From Terriglobia bacterium (GTDB taxonomy: Bacteria; Acidobacteriota; Vicinamibacteria; Vicinamibacterales; CAVVIG01): DNA of 53,887 nt. Both the position numbers and the translations under genes were made by a program. The DNA lies in assembly GCA_020073005.1 (NCBI GenBank), contig JAIQFX010000039.1, positions 1 through 53,887 on the forward strand, written 5' to 3'. Positions within the stretch are counted from its first letter, which is position 1; each line of letters opens with the position of its first letter. Under the pieces are notes generated by a model, which did no database searches, was not told the DNA's origin, and saw only the letters and a program-made list of their open reading frames with translations. Below are positions 35,810 to 47,644 of this stretch, in pieces.

Positions 35810-36838
35810 TTACCGCAATCCTTCCATGATTTCGTCGAGCGCTTCCTTGCCCGGCCGGACGCGATCGAGCGGCAGCGTGGCCAGCGGCTCGTCGACGAGG
35901 TTCAGCTGCGTCAGGAAGTCGTCGCGATCCGGCTCGATGTAGATGATGCCGGTGGCGAACTCGCCGCGGCGCGCCGTCTCCTGCAGCCGGCGCAGCGCGT
36001 TGATCTTGTCCGTCGCGTCGTAGCCCTCTTCGATCTTCTTCAGGTACAGCTTCGACCCGTCGTGCATCGTGACTTCCTGCGTCGAGCCGGGCTCGTAGTC
36101 GACCGCGATGTCCTCGAAGTACGGCACGAAGCTGACTTCCTCGAGCGGATTGTCGTGATCCTTCACGTACGCGTAGCTCTTCGTCGAGCCTTCGTGATCG
36201 TTGAAGGTGACGCACGGCGAGATGACATCGAGCATGACCGTCCCGCGGTGCGCGAGCGCCGCTTTGAGGAGCGAGAGCAGCTGCTTCTTGTCGCCGGAGA
36301 ACGAACGGGCGACGAACGTCGCGCCGAGCTCGATCGCGAGCGCGCACGTGTCGATCGGCGGCAGGTCGTTGACCACCCCGGTCTTCAGCTTCGAGCCGAG
36401 ATCCGCCGTCGGCGAGAACTGGCCTTTGGTCAGCCCGTAACAGCCGTTGTCTTCGATGATGTAGACGATCGGCAGATTGCGGCGCATCAGGTGCACGAAC
36501 TGCCCGATGCCGATCGCGCCCGTGTCGCCGTCGCCGCTGATGCCGATCGCGATCAGCTTCTTGTTGGCCAGCATCGCGCCGGTGCCGACCGACGGCATCC
36601 GGCCGTGGACGGCGTTGAAGCCGTGCGACCCGCCGAGAAAGTACGCCGGGCTCTTGCTGGAGCAGCCGATGCCGGACAGCTTGATGACCTGCCGCGGATC
36701 GACGCCCATCTCGTAGAACGCGTCGATGATCCGTTCCGAAATTGCATTGTGGCCGCAGCCGGCGCAGAGCGTCGTCTTGCTGCCCTTGTAGGTCTGCGGT
36801 TCGAGGCCGATTCGATTCACTTTCACAGGAGTAGCCAT
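35810..36838 (-). CDS. korB: 2-oxoacid:ferredoxin oxidoreductase, beta subunit
   Basis: ThDP- and [4Fe-4S]-binding subunit. 342 residues. Cluster cysteines in LCAGCGHN and GIGCSSKSP, and later in [11 protein letters not shown]. ThDP motif [23 protein letters not shown] followed by [16 protein letters not shown]. With korA it oxidises 2-oxoglutarate (likely, given sucCD next door) to succinyl-CoA and reduces ferredoxin; pyruvate as substrate cannot be excluded. The ATG at 36838 overlaps the korA stop (TAATG); the frame open upstream lies inside korA. Confidence 0.92.
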   Translation of the reverse strand: MATPVKVNRIGLEPQTYKGSKTTLCAGCGHNAISERIIDAFYEMGVDPRQVIKLSGIGCSSKSPAYFLGGSHGFNAVHGRMPSVGTGAMLANKKLIAIGISGDGDTGAIGIGQFVHLMRRNLPIVYIIEDNGCYGLTKGQFSPTADLGSKLKTGVVNDLPPIDTCALAIELGATFVARSFSGDKKQLLSLLKAALAHRGTVMLDVISPCVTFNDHEGSTKSYAYVKDHDNPLEEVSFVPYFEDIAVDYEPGSTQEVTMHDGSKLYLKKIEEGYDATDKINALRRLQETARRGEFATGIIYIEPDRDDFLTQLNLVDEPLATLPLDRVRPGKEALDEIMEGLR

Positions 36839-38727
36839 TACTCTCCACCCGTCATGCCCGCGCCCTGGACGCGGCTCGTTTTCTTCGCCACTTCGAAGCC
36901 TTCCTGCGCCAGCACATCGTCGGTGATGCTGCGGGCGTCGATCGGAAGGCCGTTGTAATGCAGCACGCTGCGCAGCTTGGTCTGGCGCTCGGGCGAGAGC
37001 TCGAGCTTCATGAGCTGCCGCATCTGCGCGTCGCGGTTCTGCTCGATCACGTACACGTGCTCGTGCGCGTCGACGAACTTCACCAGGTCGTCGGTGAACG
37101 GATAGGCGCGCAGCCGGTAGTACGACGTCTCGACCTTCGTCTCCTCGCGCAGCTGATCGCGGCTCTCTTCGGTCGCGAAGTGCGAGGTGCCGAAGGCGAT
37201 GAAACCAATCTTGGCTTTCGGATTGGTCTGCACGACAGGCCGCGGCACGTGCGTGCGCGCCGTCTCGAACTTCCGGTTCAGACGGTCCATGTTCTCGACG
37301 TAGTCGTCCGGCCGCTCGCTGTACTGCCCCTTCGCGTTGTGGCCCGATCCGCGCGCGAAGTACGCCGGCATGTGGTCGCCGGGAATCGTGCGGTACGGGA
37401 TCCCGTCGCCGTCGACGTCGGTGTAGCGGCCCCACGACCCGAGCTCCTTCAGCTTCGCCTCGGTGAGCAGCTTCCCGCGGTTGATCGGGCCGGTCGGATA
37501 CGTGAACGCGTCCGACATCCAGTTGTTCATGCCCAGATCGAGATCCATCATCACGAACACGGGCGTCTGGAAGTGCTCGGCGAGGTCGAAGGCCTGCATC
37601 GCCATCGTGTAGGCCTCTTCGACCGAGCTCGGAATCAGCATGATGTGCTTCGTGTCGCCGTGCGAGAGGAAGGCGGTCATCAGCAGATCGCCCTGCGCGG
37701 TGCGCGTCGGCAGCCCCGTCGACGGACCCACGCGCTGGACGTTGAAGATCACCGCGGGCGCCTCGGCGTAATACGCCAGGCCCGTGAACTCGGTCATCAG
37801 CGAGATGCCCGGGCCCGCCGTCGCGGTCATCGACCGCGCGCCGGCCCAGCTGGCGCCGATCACCATGCCGAGCGACGCGATCTCGTCCTCAGCCTGGACG
37901 ATCGCGAACGTCGCCTTCCCTGTCGTCTTGTCGACGCGGTACTTCTTCATGTACGAGATGAGCGACTCGCACAGCGAAGACGACGGCGTGATCGGGTACC
38001 ACGCGACGACGGTGACGCCAGCCATCATGCAGCCGATCGCCGCGGCGGCGTTGCCTTCGATCAGAATCTTGCCGGCCGTCTCGTTCATCGGCTCGATGAA
38101 GAACGGATCCTGCTTCGTGAAGGTGGCTTCGGCGTAGTCCCAGCCGGCCTTGAGCGCGCCGGCGTTGAGGACGACGGCCTTCGCCTTCTTGCCGAGCTGC
38201 TTCCCGAGCGCCTGCTCCATCAGCTTCATGTCGAGGCCGAGGATTTTCGCGAGCACGCCCGGATAGATCATGTTCTTCACGAGGCGGCGCAGCTTCGCGT
38301 CCGGGCAGACCGGCGCGACGAGCTTGTCGAACGGCACCGGATAGAACACGAGGTCGTTGCGCAGCGCGTTGAGCTTGAGCGGCTCGTCGTAGACGACGGC
38401 CGATCCGGGCTCCAGCGTGAGGACGTCTTCCTTCGCGGTTTCGGGGTTCATCGCGACGAGGAAGTCGACTTCCTTTTTGCGCGCGATGTAGTGCCGCTTG
38501 CTGGCGCGAATCGTGTACCACGTCGGCAGGCCGGCAATGTTCGACGGGAACATGTTCTTGCCGGAAACGGGCACGCCCATAAGAAGGATGGACCGCAGCA
38601 GCACCATGTTGGCGGTCTGGCTGCCGGATCCGTTGACGGTGGCGACCTGAATGCTGAAGTCGTTGACGACGCGCTGTCGGTGGGCTGTGGCTTGCTTCTC
38701 CTGAACGGCGAGATCGGTCGGTGACAT
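36838..38727 (-). CDS. korA: 2-oxoacid:ferredoxin oxidoreductase, fused gamma-alpha subunit
   Basis: 629 residues. N-terminal gamma domain (about 20-210; GSGSQTANMVLLRSILLMGVPVSGKN) fused to the alpha pyrimidine domain, with the family motif WYPITPSSSLCESL near 250 and ATAGPGISLMTEFTGLAYYAEAP. The GVPVSGKNMFPSNIAGLPTWYTI stretch is typical of 2-oxoglutarate-type enzymes. The ATG at 38727 has AAGGA seven bases upstream; a TTG two codons earlier is less likely. A 91-bp gap after sucD may hold a promoter (TATACT seen on this strand). Confidence 0.92.
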   Translation of the reverse strand: MSPTDLAVQEKQATAHRQRVVNDFSIQVATVNGSGSQTANMVLLRSILLMGVPVSGKNMFPSNIAGLPTWYTIRASKRHYIARKKEVDFLVAMNPETAKEDVLTLEPGSAVVYDEPLKLNALRNDLVFYPVPFDKLVAPVCPDAKLRRLVKNMIYPGVLAKILGLDMKLMEQALGKQLGKKAKAVVLNAGALKAGWDYAEATFTKQDPFFIEPMNETAGKILIEGNAAAAIGCMMAGVTVVAWYPITPSSSLCESLISYMKKYRVDKTTGKATFAIVQAEDEIASLGMVIGASWAGARSMTATAGPGISLMTEFTGLAYYAEAPAVIFNVQRVGPSTGLPTRTAQGDLLMTAFLSHGDTKHIMLIPSSVEEAYTMAMQAFDLAEHFQTPVFVMMDLDLGMNNWMSDAFTYPTGPINRGKLLTEAKLKELGSWGRYTDVDGDGIPYRTIPGDHMPAYFARGSGHNAKGQYSERPDDYVENMDRLNRKFETARTHVPRPVVQTNPKAKIGFIAFGTSHFATEESRDQLREETKVETSYYRLRAYPFTDDLVKFVDAHEHVYVIEQNRDAQMRQLMKLELSPERQTKLRSVLHYNGLPIDARSITDDVLAQEGFEVAKKTSRVQGAGMTGGE

Positions 38728-38818
38728 TCTCAAGTCCTTATAGCGTATGAAGATAGGAGGATGTGCAACCTGACAAGTATATCACGCGGGGTGACGGACC
38801 GAGGAGAACCGGGCGGAC

Positions 38819-39687
38819 TTACAGCAGATCTTTGATCGCGCGCCCCATGTCCGCCGGACTCTTGACGACCGTCACGCCCGCGGCCGTGAGCGCCGCCATC
38901 TTCTCGGCGGCCGTGCCTTTGCCGCCGGCGATGATCGCGCCCGCGTGACCCATGCGGCGGCCGGGCGGCGCGGTCTGGCCGGCGATAAAACCGACGACCG
39001 GCTTCTTGAAGTGCTTCTTGATCCAGGCGGCGGCTTCTTCCTCAGCCGTCCCGCCGATCTCGCCGATCATGATGACGGCGTCGGTATCAGGATCCGCCGC
39101 GAACAGCGTGAGCGCGTCGATGTGCGACGTGCCGATCAACGGATCTCCGCCGATCCCGATGCACGTCGTCTGGCCCATGCCCAGGACCGTCAGCTGGTGG
39201 ATCGCTTCGTAGGTCAGCGTGCCGCTCTTCGACACGATCCCGATGCGGCCTTCTTTGCAGATGTTGCCGGGAATGATTCCAGCCTTGGCCTTCCCCGGCG
39301 AGATGAGGCCGGGACAGTTCGGTCCGACGAGCCGCGTCCCTGGCCGCTCCTTGAGGAACGTCATCGCGCGCATCATGTCGAACGTCGGAATCCCTTCGGT
39401 GATGCACACCACCAGCGCGATTCCCGCGTCGGCGGACTCCATCACCGCGTCCGCCGCGAACGCCGGCGGCACGAACACGACCGACGCGTTCGCGCCGGTC
39501 TGTTTCACGGCGTCGCGCACGGTGTCGAAGATCGGCCAGCCCTCGTGCGTCGTGCCGCCCTTGCCCGGCGTCACGCCGCCGACGACCGTCGTGCCATACG
39601 CAGCGGCCTGCTTCGCGTGAAACGTGCCCTCGCGGCCCGTGAGGCCTTGCACCAGTAAGCGCGTCTTCTTATCGATGAGAACAGACA

Positions 39688-39688
<1 letters not shown>
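38819..39688 (-). CDS. sucD: Succinyl-CoA synthetase, alpha subunit
   Basis: CoA-binding and phosphohistidine-bearing subunit for substrate-level phosphorylation in the TCA cycle. 289 residues. CoA-binding Rossmann part ([19 protein letters not shown]), then [23 protein letters not shown] and the active-site [20 protein letters not shown] overlaps the sucC stop (TAATG). Confidence 0.96.
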
Positions 39689-40848
<1,160 letters not shown>

Positions 40849-40866
40849 GTCGGCAGGAAAGTCCTG

Positions 40867-40904
40867 ATGCTAACTTGCGTGTGCTCGTGACGCAACAGTA
40901 AACT
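40867..40904. promoter_or_regulatory. Overlapping antiparallel promoters of sucC (minus) and sdhC (plus)
   Basis: Plus strand: TTGCGT (40875-40880), 18 bp, TAAACT (40899-40904), then seven bases to the sdhC ATG. Minus strand: TTGCGT (40895-40890), 17 bp, TAGCAT (40872-40867), toward sucC. The two -35 hexamers are an inverted repeat, TTGCGT-N9-ACGCAA, and each lies in the other promoter's spacer, so both promoters could hardly be occupied at once. Confidence 0.6.
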
Positions 40905-40911
40905 GCCCCCA

Positions 40912-41598
40912 ATGGCATCACGATCAGGCGTCTTCAGTTCCTCCGTCGGGACGAAGATCGTCATCGGGATCACCGGCTTCGCACTTTTCCTGTATCTCCT
41001 CATCCACATCGCCGGCAACCTGATGGTGTTCTTCGGGCCCGCGTTCTTCAACCGCTACGCGTACGTCCTCGAGAGCAACCCGCTGCTTCCGCTCGTCGAG
41101 CTCGGCCTTCTCGCCGTGTTCCTGATTCACGTGTACAAGACGCTGCGGATGTTCCTCAGCAACCAGGACGCGCGGCCGAAGGCGTACGCAGTGAAGCGAC
41201 CGGCGGGCAACCCGAGCCGCAAGACGTTCGCATCGTCGACGATGATCGTCTCGGGGCTCTGGCTGCTGGTGTTCATCGTCATTCACGTGAAAGCGTTCAG
41301 GTACGGCACCGAGTACGAGTGGCCGGCGGGCGGACGCGACCTCTACCGGCAGGAGATGGAGAATCTCTCCAACCCGCTGATGGTCGCGTTCTACATCCTG
41401 TCGATGACCGTCGTCGGGTCGCATCTGTTCCACGGTATCGCGAGCGCCGTGCAGTCGCTCGGCCTGAATCATCCGAAGTGGACGCCGCGCGTGCTGCTGG
41501 CTGGAAAGATCGTCGCGGCGCTCATCGCCGTGGGCTTCATGATCATCGCCGCGTGGGTGTACATGAACCAGCCGGGCACGGGGAGGGTTCACGTATGA
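40912..41598 (+). CDS. sdhC: Succinate dehydrogenase/fumarate reductase cytochrome b subunit
   Basis: Single membrane anchor of the b558 (Bacillus/Wolinella-like) type, binding haem b and menaquinone. 228 residues, five helices (about 13-38, 55-75, 100-125, 155-180, 195-220). Candidate haem-ligand His residues in [25 protein letters not shown] and [21 protein letters not shown]. The ATG is seven bases after TAAACT with no Shine-Dalgarno: probably leaderless. The stop overlaps sdhA (ATGA). Confidence 0.92.
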   Translation: MASRSGVFSSSVGTKIVIGITGFALFLYLLIHIAGNLMVFFGPAFFNRYAYVLESNPLLPLVELGLLAVFLIHVYKTLRMFLSNQDARPKAYAVKRPAGNPSRKTFASSTMIVSGLWLLVFIVIHVKAFRYGTEYEWPAGGRDLYRQEMENLSNPLMVAFYILSMTVVGSHLFHGIASAVQSLGLNHPKWTPRVLLAGKIVAALIAVGFMIIAAWVYMNQPGTGRVHV

Positions 41599-43508
41599 CA
41601 CTCGACGCGAAGATCCCCGGCGGCGCGATCGTCGAAAAGTGGGACCGGCACAAGTTCGAGATGAAGCTGGTCAACCCGGCGAACAAGCGGAAGTACACGA
41701 TCATCGTGGTCGGCACCGGCCTCGCCGGCGCGTCGGCGGCCGCCTCGCTCGGCGAGCTCGGCTACAACGTGCTGAACGTCTGCATCCACGATTCTCCCCG
41801 CCGCGCGCACAGCATCGCCGCGCAGGGCGGCATCAACGCCGCGAAGAACTATCAGAATGACGGCGACAGCGCGTACCGCCTGTTCTACGACACCGTCAAG
41901 GGCGGCGACTACCGATCCCGCGAAGCCAACGTCTACCGGCTGGCGCAGCTGAGCGTGAACATCATCGACCAGTGCGTCGCGCAGGGCGTGCCGTTCGCGC
42001 GCGAGTACGGCGGCCTGCTCGACAACCGGTCCTTCGGCGGCGCGCAGGTGTCGCGCACGTTCTACGCGCGCGGGCAGACGGGCCAGCAGCTGCTGCTCGG
42101 CGCCTACCAGTCGCTGATGCGGCAGGTGCACGCGAAGACCGTGACGATGTTCACGCGGCGCGAGATGCTGGATCTCGTGATCGTCGACGGAAAGGCGCGC
42201 GGCATCGTCGCGCGGAATCTTACGACGGGCGAAATCGAGCGGTACGCCGGCGACGCCGTGATCCTCGCGACCGGCGGCTACGGCACGTGCTACTACCTCT
42301 CGACCAACGCGGTGAACTCGAACGTGACGGCGGCGTGGCGCGCGCACAAGCGCGGCGCGCTGTTCGCCAATCCGTGCTTCACGCAAATCCATCCGACGTG
42401 CATTCCGGTCAGCGGCGACCATCAGTCGAAGCTCACGCTGATGAGCGAGAGCCTGCGCAACGACGGCCGCGTCTGGGTGCCGAAGCAGAAGGGCGACACG
42501 CGCCGGCCCGAACAGATTCCCGAGGCCGAGCGCGACTACTATCTCGAGCGCAAGTACCCGAGCTTCGGGAACCTGGTGCCGCGCGACGTGGCGTCGCGCA
42601 ACGCCAAGCAGGTCTGTGACGACGGCCAGGGCGTCGGCGACAGCGGGCTCGCGGTCTACCTGGATTTCAAAGACGCGATCAACCGGCTCGGCGTCGACGT
42701 CATCCGCGAGAAGTACGGCAACCTCTTCCAGATGTACCACAAGATCACGGACGAGGACGCGTACACGGTCCCGATGCGCATCTACCCCGCCATGCACTAC
42801 GCGATGGGCGGCCTGTGGGTGGACTACAACCTGATGAGCACCGTGCCGGGCCTGCACGTGCTCGGCGAAGCGAACTTCTCCGATCACGGCGCCAATCGCC
42901 TGGGCGCCAGCGCCCTCATGCAGGGGCTGGCCGACGGCTACTTCGTCATCCCGTACACGATCGGGCACTATCTCGCGAGCGCGCCGCTGCCGAAGGTCAC
43001 GACCGACCACGCCGCGTTCAAGGAAGCGGCGGACAACGTGCAGGGACGGATCACGAAGCTGCTCTCCGTCAAAGGCAGCCGCGGCATTCGTGAGATCCAC
43101 CGCGAGCTGGGGCGGATCATGTGGGACGACGTCGGGATGGCGCGCACGGAGGCGAGCCTCTCGCGCGCGCTGCAGGCGATCCCCAAGCTGCGCGACGAGT
43201 TCTGGCAGAGCGTGTCGGTGCCTGGCACGCCCGACAATCTCAACCAGAGCCTCGAGTACGCCGGTCGCGTCGCCGACTATCTGGAATTCGCGGAGCTGCT
43301 CGCCCTCGACGCCCTCGAGCGGCGCGAGTCGTGCGGCGGCCACTTCCGCGAGGAGAGCCAGACGCCCGAAGGCGAAGCCCTCCGCGACGATGCGAATTTC
43401 ACGTACGTCGCGGCGTGGGAGTTCACGGGCGTCGGCAGGAAGCCCGAGGTCCATAAAGAGCCTCTGACCTTCGAGGAAGTGCATCCCACGCAGCGGAGCT
43501 ACAAATGA
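41595..43508 (+). CDS. sdhA: Succinate dehydrogenase/fumarate reductase flavoprotein
   Basis: FAD-binding catalytic subunit. 637 residues, the long form paired with b558 anchors. Rossmann [21 protein letters not shown]-linking His in [17 protein letters not shown]; substrate/catalytic motifs TQIHPTCIP and [46 protein letters not shown]. The C-terminal helical domain runs from about 480. Ends just before a heptamer array that separates it from sdhB. Confidence 0.96.
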   Translation: MTLDAKIPGGAIVEKWDRHKFEMKLVNPANKRKYTIIVVGTGLAGASAAASLGELGYNVLNVCIHDSPRRAHSIAAQGGINAAKNYQNDGDSAYRLFYDTVKGGDYRSREANVYRLAQLSVNIIDQCVAQGVPFAREYGGLLDNRSFGGAQVSRTFYARGQTGQQLLLGAYQSLMRQVHAKTVTMFTRREMLDLVIVDGKARGIVARNLTTGEIERYAGDAVILATGGYGTCYYLSTNAVNSNVTAAWRAHKRGALFANPCFTQIHPTCIPVSGDHQSKLTLMSESLRNDGRVWVPKQKGDTRRPEQIPEAERDYYLERKYPSFGNLVPRDVASRNAKQVCDDGQGVGDSGLAVYLDFKDAINRLGVDVIREKYGNLFQMYHKITDEDAYTVPMRIYPAMHYAMGGLWVDYNLMSTVPGLHVLGEANFSDHGANRLGASALMQGLADGYFVIPYTIGHYLASAPLPKVTTDHAAFKEAADNVQGRITKLLSVKGSRGIREIHRELGRIMWDDVGMARTEASLSRALQAIPKLRDEFWQSVSVPGTPDNLNQSLEYAGRVADYLEFAELLALDALERRESCGGHFREESQTPEGEALRDDANFTYVAAWEFTGVGRKPEVHKEPLTFEEVHPTQRSYK

Positions 43509-43512
43509 CGGG

Positions 43513-43540
43513 GACTGGTGGCTGGTGGCTGGTGGCTGGA
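43513..43540. repeat. 4 x 7-nt repeat between sdhA and sdhB
   Basis: Plus strand: GACTGGT, GGCTGGT, GGCTGGT, GGCTGGA, starting four bases after the sdhA stop. Same heptamer family as in the ppdK N-terminus (1886-1913), and of exactly equal length. Confidence 0.85.
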
Positions 43541-43569
43541 AAGGCCGGTCAGGCGCTGCGAAAGGTCGC

Positions 43570-44319
43570 ATGAGACTCACACTGAAAATCTGGCGTCAGG
43601 CCGGGCCCACAGTGGCCGGCCGCCTGGTCGAATACATCGAGGATCACGTCTCGCCGGACATGTCGTTCCTCGAAATGCTCGACGTCGTCAACGAGGGCCT
43701 CATCAAGAAGGGCGAGGACGCGATCGCGTTCGACTCCGACTGCCGCGAAGGCATCTGCGGCATGTGCAGCCTCGTCGTCAACGGCGTGCCGCACGGGCCC
43801 GATCGCGGGACGACGGTCTGTCAGCTCCACATGCGGCGGTTCAAGGACGGCGACACGATCACGATCGAGCCGTGGCGGGCCGCGGCGTTCCCGGTCGTGA
43901 AGGATCTCGTCGTCGATCGCGGCGCGTTCGACCGGATCATCGCCGCGGGCGGCTACGTGTCGTTCAACTGCGGCGGCGCGCCCGACGGCAACGCCATTCC
44001 GATTCCCAAGGACATCGCCGACGTCGCCATGGACTCGGCCGCCTGCATCGGCTGCGGCGCGTGCGTCGCGGCCTGCAAGAACGCGTCGGCGCACCTCTTC
44101 ATGAGCGCGAAGATCTCGCAGCTCGCGCTGCTGCCGCAGGGGCAGCCGGAACGCTACCGGCGCGTGACGGCGATGGTCGCGCAGGCGGACGCCGAAGGGT
44201 TCGGAAGCTGCTCGAACGAAGGCGAGTGCGAGGCCGTGTGCCCGAAGGAGATCCCGATCTCCAACATCGCGCGCATGACTCGCGAGTACGTCAAGGCGGC
44301 GCTGACAGCGTCGAAATAG
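43570..44319 (+). CDS. sdhB: Succinate dehydrogenase/fumarate reductase iron-sulfur subunit
   Basis: 249 residues carrying three clusters between FAD and haem/quinone. [2Fe-2S] ligands in [11 protein letters not shown] and a C near 87 (VCQLH); cluster cysteines [13 protein letters not shown] and [17 protein letters not shown]. The ATG at 43570 (MRLTLKIW) has AAGG upstream; an earlier in-frame ATG at 43525 falls inside the repeat array and is unlikely. Converges on the methyltransferase gene. Confidence 0.95.
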   Translation: MRLTLKIWRQAGPTVAGRLVEYIEDHVSPDMSFLEMLDVVNEGLIKKGEDAIAFDSDCREGICGMCSLVVNGVPHGPDRGTTVCQLHMRRFKDGDTITIEPWRAAAFPVVKDLVVDRGAFDRIIAAGGYVSFNCGGAPDGNAIPIPKDIADVAMDSAACIGCGACVAACKNASAHLFMSAKISQLALLPQGQPERYRRVTAMVAQADAEGFGSCSNEGECEAVCPKEIPISNIARMTREYVKAALTASK

Positions 44320-44333
44320 ACGGCCGCGCCGCC

Positions 44334-44357
44334 GCTCGCCTGAAAGGCTCGCGCTAC
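44334..44357. repeat. 24-nt dispersed repeat at a convergent junction (copy 1)
   Basis: Identical over 24 bases to 49447-49470. It contains the small hairpin GCCT-GAA-AGGC and ends in GCGCTAC. Its minus-strand TAG is the stop codon of the methyltransferase gene. Confidence 0.85.
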
Positions 44358-45130
44358 GGAAGCCAGCCGGCGGTGGCGTAGAGCCGGAAGTCGGTCACCA
44401 GATCGAGCGCACCGCCGTTCCGCGTGGCGTCGGCCTCGGCGCTCCGCAGGCGCTCGACGCCCGCGCTGAATTCTTCGTCGGTGAGCACCGTCAACTGCGA
44501 CGTGTAGGCGCGGTCCACCATACCGGCCGCGAACGCCTCACGTACCGGCATCAGCGCCTCCACGCGGTCGGCCTCGGACGATTCCGCCCAGGCGAATCCC
44601 GCGCGCGACAGTTCGCCGCGCAGCGTCCGGACGGCCGCGAACCGCGCGCGATCGATCTCGCGCGTTTCCGGAAAGTAGTCGTAGACCCACCACTCGTCGC
44701 GCTCGGCGTGCGGATCCTTGCCGATGGTGAGCAGTCCCCCGCCCGGGCGCAGAACGCGGCGCGCTTCGGCGAAGAACCGCTGGCGATCGGCGAAATGGTG
44801 CAGCGCGTTGACGCAGAAGACGCGGTCGAACGACGCGTCGCGCCATGGGAGCATCTCGGCGCGGGCGCGGACGAGCCGCGCGCGCGGCACGGCGACACGA
44901 GCCCGCGACAGCATGCCAAAGGAAGGCTCGACGCCCGCGACGAACGGCGACAGGCCGATCACGGCGCCGAGCCAATGGCCGGTCCCGCAGCCGACTTCCA
45001 GAATCGCCGCAGGTCGTCCGGCGCCGATGAAGTCGAGCAGCGTTGCCCGGACGCCGCTATAGCTATGGAGCGTGTACCGCCGATCGTAGCCGTCGGCGAA
45101 GCGGTCGTAGTCGACGACCCGACCGCTCAC
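44354..45130 (-). CDS. SAM-dependent methyltransferase (class I)
   Basis: 258 residues. Rossmann methyltransferase: motif I ILEVGCGTGHWL (about 43-54), acidic end of strand 2 in VAGVEPSFGML, motif post-I LPWRDASFDRVFCVNALHHF, and LRPGGGLLTIGKDPH. Looks like a Methyltransf_11/25 member; substrate unknown. The GTG start overlaps the DUF2007 stop (GTGA). The TAG stop is supplied by the dispersed repeat at 44334-44357. Confidence 0.82.
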   Translation of the reverse strand: MSGRVVDYDRFADGYDRRYTLHSYSGVRATLLDFIGAGRPAAILEVGCGTGHWLGAVIGLSPFVAGVEPSFGMLSRARVAVPRARLVRARAEMLPWRDASFDRVFCVNALHHFADRQRFFAEARRVLRPGGGLLTIGKDPHAERDEWWVYDYFPETREIDRARFAAVRTLRGELSRAGFAWAESSEADRVEALMPVREAFAAGMVDRAYTSQLTVLTDEEFSAGVERLRSAEADATRNGGALDLVTDFRLYATAGWLP

Positions 45131-45354
45131 GCGTTCTTGGCCTCGATCCCCAGGATCTCGCTCGCGGCCTTCGCGTCGTCGGTGTTCACGACAATGGCGA
45201 CGCCACGGCCTTCCCACAGGCCCGGCTGAAGACCGCCGGCATCATCGCCGAGCACCATCGACTCGATTCCCGCGGCGTCCAGAGCACTCTTGGCCATATC
45301 GGCCTGGGGCCGGCTCATGAACGTGTGGACGACGACGAGATCGTGATGCTTCAT
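45127..45354 (-). CDS. DUF2007-type small protein
   Basis: 75 residues, MKHHDLVVVHTFMSRPQADMAKSALDAAGIESMVLGD... with the ferredoxin-like DUF2007 pattern (a putative signal-transducing/regulatory domain; no enzymatic residues). Between mdh and a methyltransferase, overlapping the latter. Cytoplasmic; role unknown. Confidence 0.75.
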   Translation of the reverse strand: MKHHDLVVVHTFMSRPQADMAKSALDAAGIESMVLGDDAGGLQPGLWEGRGVAIVVNTDDAKAASEILGIEAKNA

Positions 45355-45377
45355 GACGCCCTTTCAGCGATCCGGCC

Positions 45378-46304
45378 TCACACCTTGATGACGCCGACCA
45401 GCTCCTTGACCGCCGCCGCCGACTTCTTGAACGCGGCGTCCTCATCCGGCGTGAGCTTGATCTCGATGATCTTCTCGACGCCGCGCGCGCCGAGCTTGCA
45501 CGGCACGCCGACGAACAGATCGCGCACGCCGTACTCGCCTTGCAGGAACACGGAGCACGGGACGATCTTCTTCTTGTCGAGCAGGATCGTCTCGACCATA
45601 TCGACGACCGACGCGCCCGGTGCGTACCACGCGCTGGTCCCGACCAGCTTCGTGATCTCCGCGCCGCCGTTCGCCGTCCGATCGACGATGCGAGCGATCG
45701 TCTCTTTATCCATCAGATCCGTAATCGGGATGCCCGCGACCGTCGAGTAGCGCGGCAGCGGGACCATCGTATCGCCGTGGCCGCCGAGGACGAACGCGTG
45801 CACGTTGTCGACCGAGACGTTCAGTTCCTTCGCGATGAACGCGCGCATGCGGGCCGAGTCGAGGACGCCGGCCATGCCGATGACGCGCTCGCGCGGAAAC
45901 TTGGCCAGCTTGTAGACGGCTTGCGCCATCGCGTCGAGCGGATTCGACACCACGATGATGATGCAGTTGGGCGAGTGCTTCACGACCTGCGCGGTCACCT
46001 GCTCCATGATCTTGAAGTTCACGTTCAGCAGGTCGTCGCGGCTCATGCCCGGCTTGCGCGGCATCCCCGACGTGATCACGACGATGTCCGAGTTGGCGCT
46101 CTCCGCGTAATCGCCGGTGCCCAGCACGCGGGCATCCGATCCCCACACCGGGCACGCTTCCAGCATGTCGAGCGCCACGCCGGCGGCTTTCTGATCGGCG
46201 ATGTCGATCACCACGACGTCGGCCAGCTGCTTGTCCGCGACGCCGCGAGCCACGGTGGCGCCGACGTTGCCCGCGCCGCCGACGACGGTTACCTTTCTAT
46301 TCAT
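45378..46304 (-). CDS. mdh: Malate dehydrogenase (LDH-like)
   Basis: NAD-dependent malate/oxaloacetate interconversion. 308 residues. [21 protein letters not shown], Asp after strand 2 ([12 protein letters not shown] preference), substrate Arg in [14 protein letters not shown], and catalytic His in [12 protein letters not shown]. The Arg in the active loop favours malate over lactate. The ATG at 46304 has AGGAG five bases upstream. Downstream of icd, separated by a repeat hairpin. Confidence 0.94.
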   Translation of the reverse strand: MNRKVTVVGGAGNVGATVARGVADKQLADVVVIDIADQKAAGVALDMLEACPVWGSDARVLGTGDYAESANSDIVVITSGMPRKPGMSRDDLLNVNFKIMEQVTAQVVKHSPNCIIIVVSNPLDAMAQAVYKLAKFPRERVIGMAGVLDSARMRAFIAKELNVSVDNVHAFVLGGHGDTMVPLPRYSTVAGIPITDLMDKETIARIVDRTANGGAEITKLVGTSAWYAPGASVVDMVETILLDKKKIVPCSVFLQGEYGVRDLFVGVPCKLGARGVEKIIEIKLTPDEDAAFKKSAAAVKELVGVIKV

Positions 46305-46323
46305 GTCGACTCCTGAAGAAATC

Positions 46324-46400
46324 AACCACGGAGGACACGGAGCTCACGGACGAGAAGACCATCTGGCCTTACCTCCGTGTCCTCTGTGTCCTCCGTGGTT
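46324..46400. repeat. Inverted pair of 3 x 9-nt repeats between icd and mdh
   Basis: Left arm: AACC then ACGGAGGAC, ACGGAGCTC, ACGGACGAG (46324-46354). Right arm, inverted: AACC then ACGGAGGAC, ACAGAGGAC, ACGGAGGT (46400-46371). The outer 15 bases (46324-46338 with 46386-46400) pair perfectly. Same family as 6747 and 8209. It could shield or terminate the icd message, though no T-run follows. Confidence 0.9.
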
Positions 46401-46408
46401 AGCGTTTT

Positions 46409-47644
46409 CTACATGTTCTTGATGATGGCATCCGCGAATTCCGAGGTCTTGAGTTCTTTGGCGCCCTGCATCTGCCGCGCGAGGTCGTACGTGACCTTCT
46501 TCTGCGCGATCGTCTTCTCGAGGCCCTTCTCGATTAAAATGGCCGCCTCGTTCCAGCCCATGTAATTCAGCATCATCACGCCGGACAGGATCACCGACGC
46601 GGGATTGATGACGTCCTTCCCCGCATACTTCGGCGCCGTGCCATGCGTCGCCTCGAAAATGGCGATGTCGTCGCCCACGTTGGCGCCGGGCGCCATGCCC
46701 AATCCGCCGACCTGCGCCGCGCACGCGTCGGACAGGTAGTCGCCGTTCAGGTTCGGCGTCGCGAAGACGTCGTACTCGGCCGTCCGCGTCAGGATCTGCT
46801 GGAAGACGCTGTCCGCGATCCGGTCGTTGATCAACAGCTTGCCCTCGCGCGACGCGCCCTGACTGACCTCGTCCTCGGTCACGATCTGATCTCGGAATTC
46901 GGCCTTGGCCAGCTCGTAGCCCCAGTCGCGGAAGGCGCCTTCCGTGAACTTCATGATGTTGCCCTTGTGCACGATCGTGAGGACCTTGCGGTTGTTGGCC
47001 AGCGCGTACTGAATCGCCATCCGGACCAGCCGCTTCGTGCAGGTTTCGGAAATCGGCTTGATGCCAATCCCGGAGTCGGGCGCGATCCGCTTCCCCATCT
47101 CTTTCGAGAGGAATTCGATCACGCGCTCCGCCTGCGGCGTGCCCTTCGCCCACTCTATCCCCGCGTACACGTCTTCGGTGTTCTCGCGGAAGATGACGAC
47201 GTTCATGCGCTCGGGGTGCGTGACCGGCGCCGGCGTGCCCTCGAAGTATCGAACCGGACGAATGCACGAGTACAGGTCCAGTACCTGACGCAGCGTAACG
47301 TTGAGACTCCGGATGCCGCCGCCGACCGGCGTCGTCAGGGGCCCTTTTATGGCGACCTTATAGGCTTTCACCGCTTCGAGCGTGTCGTTCGGCAGCCATT
47401 CGCCGGTGAGGTTCTTGGCTTTCTCACCCGCGAGAATCTCGAACCACACGATGCGGCGCTTGCCGCCGAACGCCTTCTGAACCGCCGCGTCGAACACGCG
47501 GACGCTGGCGCGCCAGATGTCGGGCCCGGTGCCGTCGCCTTCGATGAACGGAACAATCGGATGATCAGGAACGACGAGTTGCCCGTTCTTGCGCGAGATG
47601 GGTGTGCCGTCCGTTGGAGGTTTGAGCGAAGTGAAATTCGGCAT
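46409..47644 (-). CDS. icd: Isocitrate dehydrogenase (NADP type)
   Basis: Oxidative decarboxylation of isocitrate to 2-oxoglutarate. 411 residues, close to the E. coli enzyme: [17 protein letters not shown] with the phosphorylatable Ser, [45 protein letters not shown], and [18 protein letters not shown], where the Lys-Tyr pair indicates NADP specificity. ATG at 47644. The 196-bp divergent gap to serA holds its promoter, not clearly resolved. Confidence 0.96.
   Translation of the reverse strand: MPNFTSLKPPTDGTPISRKNGQLVVPDHPIVPFIEGDGTGPDIWRASVRVFDAAVQKAFGGKRRIVWFEILAGEKAKNLTGEWLPNDTLEAVKAYKVAIKGPLTTPVGGGIRSLNVTLRQVLDLYSCIRPVRYFEGTPAPVTHPERMNVVIFRENTEDVYAGIEWAKGTPQAERVIEFLSKEMGKRIAPDSGIGIKPISETCTKRLVRMAIQYALANNRKVLTIVHKGNIMKFTEGAFRDWGYELAKAEFRDQIVTEDEVSQGASREGKLLINDRIADSVFQQILTRTAEYDVFATPNLNGDYLSDACAAQVGGLGMAPGANVGDDIAIFEATHGTAPKYAGKDVINPASVILSGVMMLNYMGWNEAAILIEKGLEKTIAQKKVTYDLARQMQGAKELKTSEFADAIIKNM

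Noticed and set aside
38728-38818. A defined promoter for korA
   Set aside because: TATACT and TTGTCA-like boxes are present, but the spacings do not fit well enough to call one promoter.
43525-43569. An sdhB start at the ATG inside the heptamer array
   Set aside because: It would add repeat-encoded residues ([10 protein letters not shown]...) with no family support; MRLTLKIW at 43570 has a ribosome site.
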